Assembly (NCBI GenBank): GCA_037953745.1
Contig: JBAKBP010004407.1
Location: forward strand, 1-64,000
Length of the DNA: 64,000 bases
Source of the DNA: Lithodes maja
Lineage: Eukaryota; Arthropoda; Malacostraca; Decapoda; Lithodidae
Direction: 5' to 3'
Under the pieces are notes generated by a model that saw only the letters and a list, made by a program, of their open reading frames with translations, searched no databases and was not told the DNA's origin. Position 1 is the first letter of the stretch. Each line of letters opens with the position of its first letter. Shown in pieces: positions 23,450 through 34,124 of this stretch. A program made the position numbers and the translations under genes.

Positions 23450-23799
23450 GGGGGTAGTTCTTGGTTTTTGGGTCTATGTATGTATATGTTCCTTTATCTT
23501 TTGGTTTCCGCGCTAGACCTCCTTCAAGCTTAAAAAAACACCCCCTATACCCCCTTTCAAGATACATTTGTACATTTTTCGGTAGAAAAATTTCCCTTTC
23601 CTTCTAAAATTACAGGTTCGCTATCGCTCACCAGGACAAACTCGACACCTAAATGGCACGAAAGGTCTTTATATTGACAAATTAATGCGGCAAAAGGTCT
23701 CAAAATTGCCAAACTAACAGAACAAACGTCTTAAAACCTCGAGACTCATATGCTAAACATGAGGGAGAAGGGAGTCCAGAAAAAGCGAGTACTACCCCC
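23450..23799 (+). mobile_element. TTAA-flanked MITE, copy A (350 bp)
   Basis: Bounded by TTAA on both sides, with inverted termini GGGGGTAGTTCTTGG and, on the other strand, GGGGGTAGTACTCGC. The body has signature words CTCCTTCAAGCTT, TTTTTCGGTAGAAAAATTT, CTCGCTATCGCTCACCAGG and ACATGAGGGAGAAGGG. At least five more copies lie in the window. TTAA suggests mobilisation by a piggyBac-type transposase, although the termini start GGG rather than CCC. Confidence 0.8.
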
Positions 23800-23803
23800 T
23801 TAA

Positions 23804-24720
23804 ACCCTCGTTCATTTCGCCTTGTCGCCTCGCCCCGCACTTCTCTTCACTTTACCTTCGTTTCTCTTGGTTTCTCTCCATTTCTCTCAATTTATCTTAA
23901 TTTACCTTCTTATCTCTTCATTTATCTTCACCTCTTCATTTCTCTTTCCCTTTATCTCTCGTTCATTTCGACTAGCCTCGCAATTCTCTTAATTTTACCT
24001 TCATTTCTGTTCGTTTCTCTCCATCTTCATTTTTATTTACCTCTCTTCATTTCTCTTCACATATCTTCATTTCTCTCCACATCTTCATTTCTCTTCACAT
24101 ATCTTCATTTCTCATTACCTATCTGCATTTCTCTTCATTTTACCTACGTTTCTCTCTATTTCTCCTCATTTCACTTTTCCTCTTCATTTCTCTTCACCTC
24201 TCTTCATTTCTCTTCTCCAAAATGTAACCCTCGTTCCTTTCGCCTGGCCTCGCACTTCTCTTCATTTTAGCTTCGTTTCTCTCAATTTCTCTTAATTTCT
24301 CTTTTTATCTCCATTTCTCTTCACATCTCTACATTTCTCTTTCCCATATACTCTCGTTTTTTTCGCCTTGTCGCCTCGCCCCGCACTTCTCTCCATTTTA
24401 ATATCGTTTCTCTTCATTTTTCTTCACCTCTCTTCATTTCTCTGCACATCTCTTAATTTCTCTTCACATATCTTCATTTTTCTTCACATATCTGTATTTT
24501 TCTTCACCTCTCTTCATTTCTCTTCACATCTCTTCATTTAACTTCACATCTCTTCGTTTCTCTTTCCAATATACTCCCCACACTGCTCTTAATTTTACCT
24601 TTATTTCTCTCCATTTCTCTGCACATTTATCTTCATTTTTCTTCACATCTCTACATTTCTCTTTCATTTGGACTCTCGTGTCTTTCACCTTGTCGCCTTG
24701 CCTCGCACTTATCTTCATTT
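23804..24720. repeat. Polypyrimidine degenerate tandem repeat
   Basis: About 0.9 kb of TTCATTTCTCTTCACATCTC-like units, with longer interspersed units containing TTTCGCCTTGTCGCCTCGCC. Strong strand asymmetry (C and T rich). Open frames here reflect only the skew. Confidence 0.85.
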
Positions 24721-25110
24721 TACGTACTTCAGGAACGAAGTAACCCTTTTCTTTGGCAATATTTTCGTGGGGGTTGATACTGGTTTGGTAAGTTCCAAAT
24801 TCAAGGTTTGTAAGAATTCAACATTTAATGTAATCCAGCTTTGATCTGATAATAGCTGTAAATACAAATAAGCGGTGAAATTATGGCGCACAACAAAAAT
24901 CAAATAAAAATATAATATAAATGTAGGCTCTCGATCGAAAATTGTCGGAAAGAAACCTATGCCTCTATCCAGACCTGTCCTACTTCATTGTAAGTTTGCA
25001 TACTAATATATATTTACCCTTTTCCCACCTCCCTCTCCATGCCCTCTCCTTGCCTTCTTGACCTTATGTTCCACTCCGGTATACAACGTTTATATTTTAT
25101 GCTTTATATA
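24721..25110. other. Unassigned intergenic DNA
   Basis: I see no gene, element end or tandem repeat in this stretch. Confidence 0.4.
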
Positions 25111-25112
25111 TA

Positions 25113-25114
<2 letters not shown>

Positions 25115-25185
<71 letters not shown>

Positions 25186-25200
25186 TATATATATATATAT
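25115..25200. repeat. (TA)n microsatellite
   Basis: Nearly uninterrupted TA dinucleotides. Confidence 0.95.
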
Positions 25201-25375
25201 AGTTTTAGTGAATAACAGATACTCCAACTCCGACGTCTCCAGCACCTTCAACCACCATCTTGAAAAATGGTACACCCAAAGCCCTCCCAACATTGACCCC
25301 CCAATGAAATTTAGATCTTCTACCGCAATTTTATGTCCTCTGAACACAAAAATGACGAGGCCGTCTTAAAATAAA

Positions 25376-25930
25376 TATTCATAGCATGTCCACCCAACCA
25401 ACCCGGAAAACAAAATCAAATTAATAATTTATTACAAATCCCCCAAGACCTCCAACCTCGTTCTCCGCAACAAACCAGCTTCCACCAAGATAAAGAGCCC
25501 GATGACCGACGATCACGTCATTTACCAACATACCTGTAATTATGTGGACTGTGGACCTCATTCCTATATTGACATGACGCAGACTCGTCTTTCACGTCGG
25601 TTAACTCTTCACCTTCAGGCTGGAGCCATCAAAGACCACTATCTCACCCCAAACCACCCCAACGTCACACGCAACGAGTTAGAGAAACACACCACCATAC
25701 TCGATAAAGAAAGTGACCCAAGGAGATTACCAATACTCGAAGCGTTATATATCCAAGCCTTACATCCTAACATCAACAACCAAACTCTGGACCTTCAGAT
25801 CCTTCCTTTTGCCAAAAGGCACTATCCTACAGGACCTAACCCCTCGCCCCCCGGTGCCCTTGACGCAGCCCCCCACGCTACCTCCTTCAGCTTCGTCTTC
25901 TGCCAGCACCACACGTACTACGCAACTTAG
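25376..25930 (+). pseudogene. Penelope-like element C-terminus with GIY-YIG nuclease
   Basis: The frame is open from about 25376; the first ATG in it is at 25502. It reads a linker (KIKLIIYY...LVLRNKP) and then a GIY-YIG-type domain: HTCNYVDCGPHSYIDMTQTRLSRRLTLH, interrupted here only by my spacing, is typical in order (Cys pair, SYI.MT, conserved Arg, His), followed by LEALYIQ with the conserved Glu. This is the C-terminal endonuclease of Penelope-like retroelements. The usual YIG glycine is Asp. The RT part is missing upstream, where a (TA)n tract lies instead, so this is a 5'-truncated copy. Confidence 0.82.
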
Positions 25931-26155
25931 GCCACGCCCCTCGACACCAGCCAATCAGCTTCGACCCCGCCAACCGACCACCACCTTCCCGCATCCAGTG
26001 CGCCTGCGTGACACGGATCTCTCTCTAACACTCCTAGAATACCCCTCCACCAATAGCAGACTTTTGCCCCCTGATTTTCGCCTCCTCTGATCCTCCACCC
26101 TCTATATAATATTATTATACCCTTCCTGTTTACCTTTTATATCATGCTATCCTTA

Positions 26156-26192
26156 CTTGATAATGCTGGTTGTCCAGTGAAACGCGTCGTAT
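26156..26192 (+). ncRNA. Decayed hammerhead-ribozyme-like motif of Penelope-like element
   Basis: TTGATAAT, a short stem GCTGG-TTGT-CCAGT, then GAAAC and GCGTCGT follow the minimal hammerhead layout (CUGAUGA, stem II, GAAA, stem III). Two core bases differ from consensus, so it is probably inactive. It lies between the C-terminus of one Penelope-like copy and the N-terminus of another, where hammerheads are known in these elements. Confidence 0.5.
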
Positions 26193-26233
26193 ATCCTGTA
26201 TCATCATGTACATTAATGTAACCCTGTACCACC

Positions 26234-26371
26234 ATGAATTTTGCTAATCTCATTCATCTACTTCCTGCCACCCAGCGAAAACTCATCAGAGACCTGGAAA
26301 CTTTGAATAATAAACTTTCCAACGCAGAAATTGCCATTTCTTTCAACCTCGTATGTATTAAAGAAGAAAAA
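26234..26371 (+). pseudogene. Penelope-like element N-terminus, truncated
   Basis: Reads MNFANLIHLLPATQRKLIRD, then LETLNNKLSNAEIAISFNLV, then CIKEE before dissolving into an A run. The LNNKLSNAEIAISFN part resembles the conserved start of Penelope-like polyproteins. With 25376-26192 it makes a head-to-tail junction of two copies, both incomplete. Confidence 0.6.
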
Positions 26372-26380
26372 AAAAAAAAA

Positions 26381-26411
<31 letters not shown>

Positions 26412-27132
26412 GATAGATAAAACTACGTCTCTTCAGTAATATATAGGATGTTAAGGCAAACATACAGTATTGCGTCGTTTTTTTTTTCTTCACTATCTGC
26501 AAATCAATTATTGTATCATACAACTAATATATCAATTCACTGTAATTTTCCTCTCTATTTCTTCGTGTGAAGGAATTAAGGTGAGATACTCTTGCTTTAG
26601 AACATTTCATTGTTAAACGAGTAACAGTTCAATGAAGCTAGTTTGATCAAGATACAGACATGTACGGTGGCGCTAATAAGTCATGTCCCAGCTGTCGTTA
26701 CGTTTGGCTCGCTCTGTGTTGTATTAAGTCTGTCAGATGTTGAATAAGATGGGTAAGCGTAACAACAAGTTTGTATATTTCACTCGATATGAAGAAATGA
26801 AGCATAGATAATGCTGATACCAATTATTGATCAAAACATAGTTGGTGCCGAGATATCACTTATTAGCGCGATTGTACCTGCAACCATACTTACATAGTGA
26901 CATGTCTACAAGGCCCGCAGCCCTTACTGTATAATCAAACCTTATAAATGTCAAGGAATTATTGTACGTGGTATATGATTAGCATTTGTCTGTAAGGTGA
27001 TGCAAATGTTCTAATTATATTGAAACATCAATCGTTTGAATATGATATGCCATGTTTTATTATAATTAAATAGCTGATTATTAGCTACAATAATATATAA
27101 TTATATACACACAATTACCCATGCTTCATTCT
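26372..27132. other. Unassigned AT-rich intergenic DNA
   Basis: Starts with an A run, (AT)n and (TAGA)n (about 26365-26419). The rest shows no gene or recognised repeat. Confidence 0.4.
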
Positions 27133-27136
27133 TTAA

Positions 27137-27490
27137 GGGGAGATAGTTCACTTTTTTGGAGATTTTTGCATGTATTCGTTATTTTTTCTAGTTTCCTCCC
27201 TAGACCTCCATCAAATTAAAACAAATAAACATCTATTAGATTCCCTTTCTAGATTAATTTGTAAATTTTTCGGTAGAAACATTTCCCGGGCGAAGGCCGG
27301 TTCTTCCAACATTACAGGCTCACTATCGTTCGTCAGGGGAAAAATCGACATCTAAATAGCACGAAAGGTCTAAACATTGACGAAGAAATGGGGCGAAAGG
27401 TCTTCACATCAACTAACTAATGGTGCAAACATCTTAGCATCTGAAAACTAATAGGGCTAAACATGAGGGAGAAAGTGGTCCAGAAAACCG
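27137..27490 (+). mobile_element. TTAA-flanked MITE, copy B
   Basis: Left end TTAA-GGGGAGATAGTTCACTTTT, with all body words of copy A up to ACATGAGGGAGAAAGTGGTCC. The right terminus is unclear; divergent sequence follows to about 27720. Confidence 0.65.
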
Positions 27491-27744
27491 GCCGATCCAT
27501 AACATCTTTATTTCATACTTGCTGAGGTACCCGCCGCTGCCCAGGGGGAAATCAAAGTATGGGCTGTCAATCTTGGGAAGGGGGCTCCGTCTCTCTCCTC
27601 CCAGGGGGTGAGGGGACAAAACAATTTTCGCTAAAAATCTATCCTGGTAACCCTTCAGTATGCATGTCAAGTATGGGCGCTCCATCTTGAAAACTAAGGG
27701 AGTAGTTCGCGAACAGACAGACACACTGAATTATCACAGAAAGT

Positions 27745-27892
27745 GCCGTCCTGATGGTGTTATGGTTAAGGTGTCTAAAAAATCAGTGTGTGATAACCCG
27801 GGTTCGAATCCTGGTGGATCACAATTATATGCTTTCATTAATTACATTGGAGGTGTTTGGTGTTGTGGTGAAATTAATACAAAATAAATAGT
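27745..27892 (+). mobile_element. tRNA-derived SINE, copy 1
   Basis: A-box-like TGATGGTGTTATGGTTAAGG and B box GGTTCGAATCC (27801-27811), then GGTGGATCACA and a unique body with GGAGGTGTTTGGTGTTG shared with copy 2. The acceptor ends do not pair well enough for a tRNA gene. Confidence 0.75.
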
Positions 27893-28137
27893 AGATCATT
27901 TTGACTGTCATTAGACAATTTGACTAAGTGTTGGAAGGCCTTGTGTGTGTCAAAGAATGTTTTCACATTTTTCACTGCTTTGATTCATAGAGATCCTTCC
28001 CAAGCTCCCTAACATCGCTTAATGATAGCCAGAATACAATCATAATCAAGCCATCGTTTATTAAAGGGGTTAATGTATCTCTCTCCCTTGCCCTCTTCTG
28101 CATCATCAGATTATCTTCATTTCGCTTTAATTAAGTA

Positions 28138-28505
28138 TAAGGGAGGATGGTTCACTTTTTGGTCGATTTTTTGTATTTATTATTTATTGTTCTAGTTTCC
28201 TCCATATAGACCTCCATCAAACTTTAAAAAACATCCATTAGATCCCCCTTCTAGATTAATTTGTACATTTTTCGGTAGAAAAATGCCCAAGCCGAAGGCC
28301 GGTTCTTCCAAAATTACAGGCTCACTATCGTTCGGCAGGAAAGAAAATCGACACCTAAATAGCACGAAAGGTCTTAATATTGACAAGGAAATGGGGCGGA
28401 AGGTCATATAATCGACAAACTAATGGGGCAAGTATCTTAAGATCTGAAAAGTAATGGGGCTAAACATGAGGGAGAAGGGAATCTAGAAAAACAACCCATC
28501 TTTCC
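28138..28505 (+). mobile_element. TTAA-flanked MITE, copy C
   Basis: Has the family body (CCTCCATCAAACTT, TTTTTCGGTAGAAAAATG, GAAGGCCGGTTCTTCC, ACATGAGGGAGAAGGG) and a right-hand TTAA at 28506. The left end is degenerate. Confidence 0.75.
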
Positions 28506-28657
28506 TTAACTCCCTCCTATGGTGAACTTACACATGAGCAGTTTCCGTCAACTTTGATCCGCAAATATATTCAGCCAACATTATAACACATATATTACAC
28601 GGTTATGAGCTACTAGACTTGTCATGGATCATATCGTGAGAAATCATTCTTATTTAA

Positions 28658-29050
28658 GAGGAGATGGGGCGTTTTTTTGGCCTATTAATTCATTTATTCC
28701 TATACTTTTGGCCTATTAATTCATTTATTCCTATACTTTTTAGTTTCCTCCCCAGACCTCCATCAAGCTTCAAAAAACATCCCCTTGATCCCCCTTCAAG
28801 ATAAATATTTAAATTTTTCGGTAGAAAAATGTCCCAGCCGAAGGCCGGTTCTTCTTAAAAATACAGACTCGCTATCACTCGCCAGGGAAAATCGACACCT
28901 AAATGGAACGAAAGATCTTAAAATTGACAAGGATATGGGACGAAAGGTGGTAAAATCGCCAAACTAATGGGACAAACGTCTTAAAATGTCAAAACTAATA
29001 GGGTCAAACACGACGGAGAAGGGGGCCAGAGAAAAACAACCCATCCCCCC
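28658..29050 (+). mobile_element. TTAA-flanked MITE, copy D
   Basis: TTAA at 28654 and 29051. Body as copy A, with an internal duplication of about 34 bp near 28680-28740 (GGCCTATTAATTCATTTATT twice). Confidence 0.8.
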
Positions 29051-29212
29051 TTAACCTAAGAAGTGCTATGTAATCACCAGGTTGACTTTCTCTGCAACAA
29101 AGACGCCTACACAATACACACCTCTATACGAGTAGGATGTGGGCAGGTAACCAGATGGAACTCAGAGGTAGCGCATCCACACCTAACCTCCACTAAAGTT
29201 GTTTGACAAGAA

Positions 29213-29302
29213 ACCTTTCCCACAGGTAGTTGGATTCGAACCTGCTCTACCTGAGCCAAGTGACTAGAGTACAGGGACTCAGTGCGCTCGGCCACTGTGG
29301 CC
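29213..29302 (-). repeat. tRNA-like sequence (SINE head or tRNA pseudogene)
   Basis: On the minus strand CAGTGGCCGAGCGCAC (A box) and, 60 bases on, AGGTTCGAATCC (B box), with a spacing that suggests a Ser/Leu-type tRNA with long variable arm. Acceptor pairing is poor, so a functional tRNA gene is unlikely. Confidence 0.5.
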
Positions 29303-29499
29303 GTGTTACTCAGTTACTCAGTTACTTGTTTGTCAAGGGGAATCCACGCAATGCGAGCTAAGCTCATTATTATCGCGCCTCCTTAACTGGGAATGTATTG
29401 CGTGAAATGCATGTTAAGTGTTTTATGTACTGTTGGAATGGCTGTGGATGTGTGTGTAGTCTGTATTTTAGCCAATTGGCGACATCGGAAACGAAGGCT

Positions 29500-29796
29500 T
29501 AGGGTGGATCTGTATGGTACCATTCTCACTATAGACGGTACCGTCTCGCCCGAAGGCTTAGGTAGCCATCAGCTTAGGTGAACCATATGATACCCATCTC
29601 GCCTTGTACCATTTTTGCCAACCCCAGATGGGACGTCACAACGTCGTCCACTTATTCCAGGTACCTATTTACAGCTAGGTGAACTGAGGCTAACACATGA
29701 AAGGAGACAAGCCCAATTTGTCTCCGCCCGGCCGGGATTGAACCCCCGACCCCTCGTGTGTGAGACGAGAGCTCTACCTACTAGGCTACGGGCTGT

Positions 29797-29797
<1 letters not shown>
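29500..29797 (-). mobile_element. tRNA-Val-like SINE
   Basis: The minus strand starts GCCCGTAGCCTAGTAGGTAG, with an anticodon-arm-like CTCGT-CTCACAC-ACGAG (CAC in the anticodon place) and B box GGTTCAATCCC. A non-tRNA body follows with AGCTGTAAATAGGTACC. The 3' limit near 29500 is approximate. A (GT)n then G run (29792-29827) adjoins the head. Confidence 0.65.
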
Positions 29798-29828
<31 letters not shown>

Positions 29829-29889
29829 GAGGTTTAAGTGAAACTTTCTTTTCTAGGGCTTTCATTCTAATTTGGAATTTAACCTGTAT

Positions 29890-30640
29890 TACTTCTTAAT
29901 CCCCATCACTCACTTATTATAATTACTTTTCAAAGGTTCGCTCACTTAAAGTCGTGGATAAACATACTAGAACACCTTCTCATGATAAAAAGCGATCCAA
30001 TGAGCATTGGTAAGCGAGACTTAATGATTCTAAATAGCTGGCGTATTAAATTTGTATTGTACTTCGTAATTGTATCATAATTGTTCCTCCAAATATTGTA
30101 CAGATAGTCCTGTTCGCAGCTGCACATCCTTACCTATTGAGTACTAGTTTTACCCAATTATATTTTTGCTGGTTTTCACATATTAAACTTGTTATTTTCC
30201 CCGGTGTCTCTCTCCCGTTATTCCATCTTCGTAGCTCCTTCTCAACTCTCCATAGCCTTCCATCAGCCGTCAGCCTTATCTTTGAAACTTCTCACGTCTT
30301 CTTCATCTCGTCACACAGGTCTTCCTCTTCTTTCCTCTTAGGTTTTGGTGTTACTCACGTATAGTTCATTTCATCATTATTTTTTAAGGGTAGGTGATGA
30401 CTCACTTTCTTTAATTTAATTTAATTCTTTTAACTTTGTTCATGAGTCATCCAATATTCCCTCCACCATTTCGTTTCTTCCAACTCTCTCTCTCTCTCTC
30501 TGCCCTTATCGACCTGACCTATATTTCAACACTCTCCTGTATCATTATTCTCATCTCAGACCGGAAGTATAGGGAGTTAAAGTTTAATCTGGTTCTAACT
30601 TTTGGTGTGGGCTTGTACTTTTCATTGAGGAGGTGTATAG
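29890..30640. other. Unassigned intergenic DNA
   Basis: Mostly T- and C-rich sequence with a short (CT)n near 30487. A possible MITE left end (TTAAGGGTAGGTGATGACTC, 30385) is the only structure noticed. Confidence 0.35.
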
Positions 30641-30770
30641 GGTTTTTCTTGACTCCCTTCTCCCTCATGTTTAACCCCAGTATTTGTTTTTTGATTTGAA
30701 GACGTTCGTTTCATTACTATGGCAATTTTAAGATCTTTCGCCCCAATCTTAACCAATCTTACGACCTTTA
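30640..30770 (-). mobile_element. Fragment of the TTAA MITE, inverted
   Basis: Contains the reverse complement of the family end (CCCTTCTCCCTCATGTTTA) and body (GACGTTCGTTTCATTA, CTTTCGCCCC). Partial copy. Confidence 0.6.
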
Positions 30771-31121
30771 GTGCCACATGAAGCAAATTATCGATTGACT
30801 GCTTGAAGCTCTGACTCGAGCATGAGTCAGCTGATTGACTGAGTGAGAGTGTATGTTGTCCTGTGTGTCGCGGACCACCTATCATGATAATTTAACTTTC
30901 TCTATTGCGTTTTTAAGTGGTTTTATAGCCCTGTAATAGCTCCTGGAGTTCAGGAGGCCATCTGGTGTGTGTAGTGAAGACTCGATTTGTCCGCCTGGGT
31001 GACCATCCGGGTGAGATGGGTGTAAAACTGAGTGCTCCACACAAAGTGTGGTTTCAGTCTCACGTCCTAATGACATTGTTCCAGGCAGCCCTGTTCAGAG
31101 ACACTCCACTTGTCAGGTTTT

Positions 31122-31913
31122 TTATAGCCTGATCATTCCATGGGAAATCAAAGAAGTAATGCTGGAGAGCCTCCTAGTCGGCAGCGCCAAAGTGCCACAT
31201 GTGCCACCAGCCGGGAGGGGGTGGCTGTACTCTGGAGAGATAGGCCAGGTAACAGAGATAAGTTTATGGTCGGAGGAGCCCAAAGGAAAGAAAAGATAGA
31301 CAGTATAAGAAGAAGGGTTAGAAGTTAGAAACAAGTCAAGAATGTTGGCCTGATCTCCGAAGCGATCCAGGATATGGGTGGGTTGCTGAACCAACCGATC
31401 TAGGTAGTTTAGGATAGAAAAGACGTAGGCTTGTTCACCAGGTTGGTCAGTAGTATGAGAGGAGAGCCATTGGCGGTGGTGAAAGTTGAAATCTCCTAAG
31501 ATGAAGATTTCAGAGAAAGGATAAATGGGTTGAATGTGTTCTACTTTAGAGTTAAGACAGTCAAAGAATTTGGGAAAGTCGGTAGAGTTAGGGGAAAGAG
31601 AGACATAACAGAAATTCTTAGTATGAGAATGACAGGATAGTTTGAGCCATAAAGTTGAGAATTCAGAGTAGTCGAAATCGGGATCACGAGAGCAAGTGAG
31701 TTTGTTGTGCACGTATGCACAACATCCGCCTTTGGGTTTGAAACTAGGATAGAGAAAGTAGAAAGTAGTTGCTTCAGCCACCTGAGTTACGGTGAGGAAC
31801 AGAAGTTCAGGTTTGTAGGAAGAGAGATGGTGTTCACCTGAGGAAAAATTAGAGGCAAGGCCGCGAATATTGCAAATGTTAATACTAAGAGTAACAGGCC
31901 GAGGTGCAGACAA
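31122..31913 (-). pseudogene. LINE endonuclease domain fragment
   Basis: A 263-codon frame with exonuclease-endonuclease-phosphatase landmarks of a Jockey/CR1-type LINE: NICNIRGL near the start, ILGDFNFHHRQWL, DLFLTSNPS, and GSSDHKLISV (catalytic Asp-His). No RT follows, as the copy ends near 31122. It lies next to a partial TTAA MITE at 31960. Clade uncertain. Confidence 0.75.
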
Positions 31914-31959
31914 GTTTGAGGGGTCGTCAGGGGAAGATCGGGCGGGTGTGGGGGCATTT

Positions 31960-32159
31960 ATGGTGTCCCGGTCGAAGCCCGGTTCCTCTTAAGTTAGAAG
32001 GCTCGCTATTGCTCGCCAGGAAAACATTGACACCTAAATGGGGCAAAAGGTCTTAGAATTGACAGAAATGGGGCGAAAGGTTTTACAATCTCAATACAAA
32101 TGGGGTAAACATGAGGAAGAAAGGGGTCCAGAAAAAACCCTCTTAGTGAAAATCTCCTC
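31960..32159 (+). mobile_element. TTAA MITE right half
   Basis: Body from GAAGCCCGGTTCCTCTT to ACATGAGGAAGAAAGGGGTCC, right-hand TTAA at 32160. The left half is missing, replaced by the LINE fragment. Confidence 0.6.
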
Positions 32160-32196
32160 TTAAACAATCTAACCTAACCTACCGAAACCTAGCCTA

Positions 32197-32788
32197 GTCA
32201 AACCCTAACCCAAATACGTCAAGGGGAAAATCGAGCCTATAAATCAAACCCTAACCCAAATACGTCAAGGGGAAAACCGAGCCTAGTCAAACCCTAACCC
32301 AAATGCGTCAAGGGGAAAACCAAGCCTAGTCAAAACCTAACCCAAATGCGTCAAGGGGAAAACCGAACCTAGTCAAACCCTAAACAAATACGTCAAGGGG
32401 AAAACCGAGCCTAGTCAAACCCTAACCCAAATACGTCAAGGGGAAAACCGAGCCTAGTCCAACCATAACCCAAATACGTCAAGGGGAAAACCGAACCTAG
32501 TCAAACCCTAACCCAAATGCGTCAAGGGGAAAACCGAGCCTAGTCAAACCCTAACCCAAATGCGTCAAGGGGAAAACCGAACCTAGTCAAACTCTAACCC
32601 AAATACGTCAAGGGGAAAACCGAGCCTAGTTAAACCCTAACCCAAATACGTCAAGGGGAAAACCGAGCCTAGTCAAACCCTAACCCAAATACGTCAAGGG
32701 GAAAACCGAGCCTAGTCAAACCCTAACCCAAATACGTCAAGGGGAAAACCGAGCCTAGTCAAACCCTAACCCAAATACGTCAAGGGGA
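32197..32788 (+). repeat. 43-bp minisatellite, about 14 units
   Basis: Unit AAACCCTAACCCAAATACGT plus CAAGGGGAAAACCGAGCCTA plus GTC, repeated with few changes. Each unit holds CCCTAACCC, and just upstream lies CTAACCTAACCTACC, both telomere-like but not true telomeric arrays. Confidence 0.92.
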
Positions 32789-32815
32789 GAAGTTGGCCGG
32801 GTTTGGTATTGTTAA

Positions 32816-33024
32816 CCCTTTGAGTGCCAGCGACGTGAGTGTTTTTTCTTTTTCTAGCTGTATTGAGACGATATTATGCAGCTTAGGAAGGATCCGTGGT
32901 AGTTGAAAGGGTTGGTTGAGATACTTTGAAGTCTTATTATTCCTCGACGTTCTTCCTAAGCTGAATAAAATCATCTAATTGTTGCCAGCAGATGATGAAA
33001 AGGACGTCCCTGGTTCCGAACGGG
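32816..33024 (+). mobile_element. piggyBac-like MITE (209 bp)
   Basis: Flanked by TTAA on both sides. Ends CCCTTTGAGTGCC and, on the other strand, CCCGTTCGGAACC fit the piggyBac rule of CCC after TTAA. Related to the MITE at 45813 and 49218. No coding. Confidence 0.75.
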
Positions 33025-33153
33025 TTAACCCCTTCACCACCAGTACGTCATTTTCATCATATTCTGGTTACCATTAGACGATTTTCTTTAGTTTGCGATC
33101 TAGCTATACAACTCAAATGGGGAAATCTTCTTAGTAACATAGGTCCTTCTTAA

Positions 33154-33516
33154 AGGGGTAGTACTCGCATTTTCTGGACCCCCTTTTCCCTCATATTTGC
33201 CATATTAGTTTTGAGGCTTTAATTAAGACGTTCGTTCCGTTAGTTTGGCGATTTTGAGACTTTTTGCCTCATTTTGTTGTCAATATTAACACTTTTCCTG
33301 CCCTTTAGGTGTCGATATTTTCCAGGTGAGCGAAAGCGAGCCTCTAATTTTAGAAGGAGCCGGCCTTAGGCCGGGATATTTTCTATCAAATAAATTACAA
33401 ATTTATCTTGAAAGGGGGTCTAGGAGGTGTTTTTCTAAGCTTGATGGAGGTTTAGGGAGGAAACTCAAAACAAAATTAAAGATAAATATATCAACCAAAA
33501 ACCGAGCACTATCCCC
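33154..33516 (-). mobile_element. TTAA-flanked MITE, copy E, inverted
   Basis: Reverse-oriented copy of the family (GCTCGCTTTCGCTCACC on the minus strand; TTCAAGATAAATTTG), TTAA at 33150 and 33517, termini GGGGTAGTACTCGC and, on the other strand, GGGGATAGTGCTCGG. Confidence 0.8.
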
Positions 33517-33520
33517 TTAA

Positions 33521-33929
33521 ACTGCATAATTTCAGCCAGAATCAGAGGTAAAAAGGTGTCATGGTGATGGAGTTAAACAAATACTATCACATTGAACAGG
33601 ATATCATATACAGGACGATTAATTTTATAGTTAACTTTAGATCCGCAATTATTGAATAGTATTGACAAGTATATTGGAAGAAAATCAATATTAGGAGACA
33701 TTTTTTTTTTTTATTTATTTATTTTTTTATTTTATTTTTTATGAAAGTGTGCTTCAGAGGCCACACGATCCAATGCTTAGGGAAACATATCTCGTGTGAT
33801 ACCCTTTAAGTTTTACAGCAAAATGTTCACGATGTATTGATGCGATATACATTTTTTTCTTTTGTTTTTTCTTTTTTTTTCCCCAACCTTTTTCAAAACA
33901 GTATACTGTTATTTTATATATTTGGCTAT
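33521..33929. other. Unassigned AT-rich DNA
   Basis: T-rich runs at 33702-33738 and 33850-33880; no gene seen. Confidence 0.4.
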
Positions 33930-34124
33930 ATCTTTGATGGTGAAATGGTTAGAGTGTTTTAAATCTGCATGTGGTAACCCAGGTTCGAATCCCGGTGGAT
34001 CACATGCTTGCTTTCGTTAATTTTTTTGGGAGGTGTTTGGTGTTGGAGTGAAATGAATAAACATAGAAAACGAAATATATAGGAAAAGTGGGGATTGGGC
34101 CTGAGTATATAGATAGATAGATAT
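33930..34124 (+). mobile_element. tRNA-derived SINE, copy 2, with (TAGA)n tail split by E3
   Basis: A-box-like TGATGGTGAAATGGTTAGAG, B box GGTTCGAATCC (33982-33992), body GGAGGTGTTTGGTGTTGGAG, then GGAAAAGTGGGGATTGGGCC and an (ATAG)n tail. The tail resumes after 45256, so E3 landed inside it. Confidence 0.78.

Noticed and set aside
23804..24720. Coding frames in the polypyrimidine tract
   Set aside because: Frames result from base skew and repeat period; no domain.
27753..27822. Functional tRNA gene
   Set aside because: The same head recurs with a shared non-tRNA body at 33930 and 45722, so it is a SINE.
29728..29797. Functional tRNA-Val gene
   Set aside because: B box and anticodon-like arm are present but the acceptor stem is imperfect and a SINE body follows.
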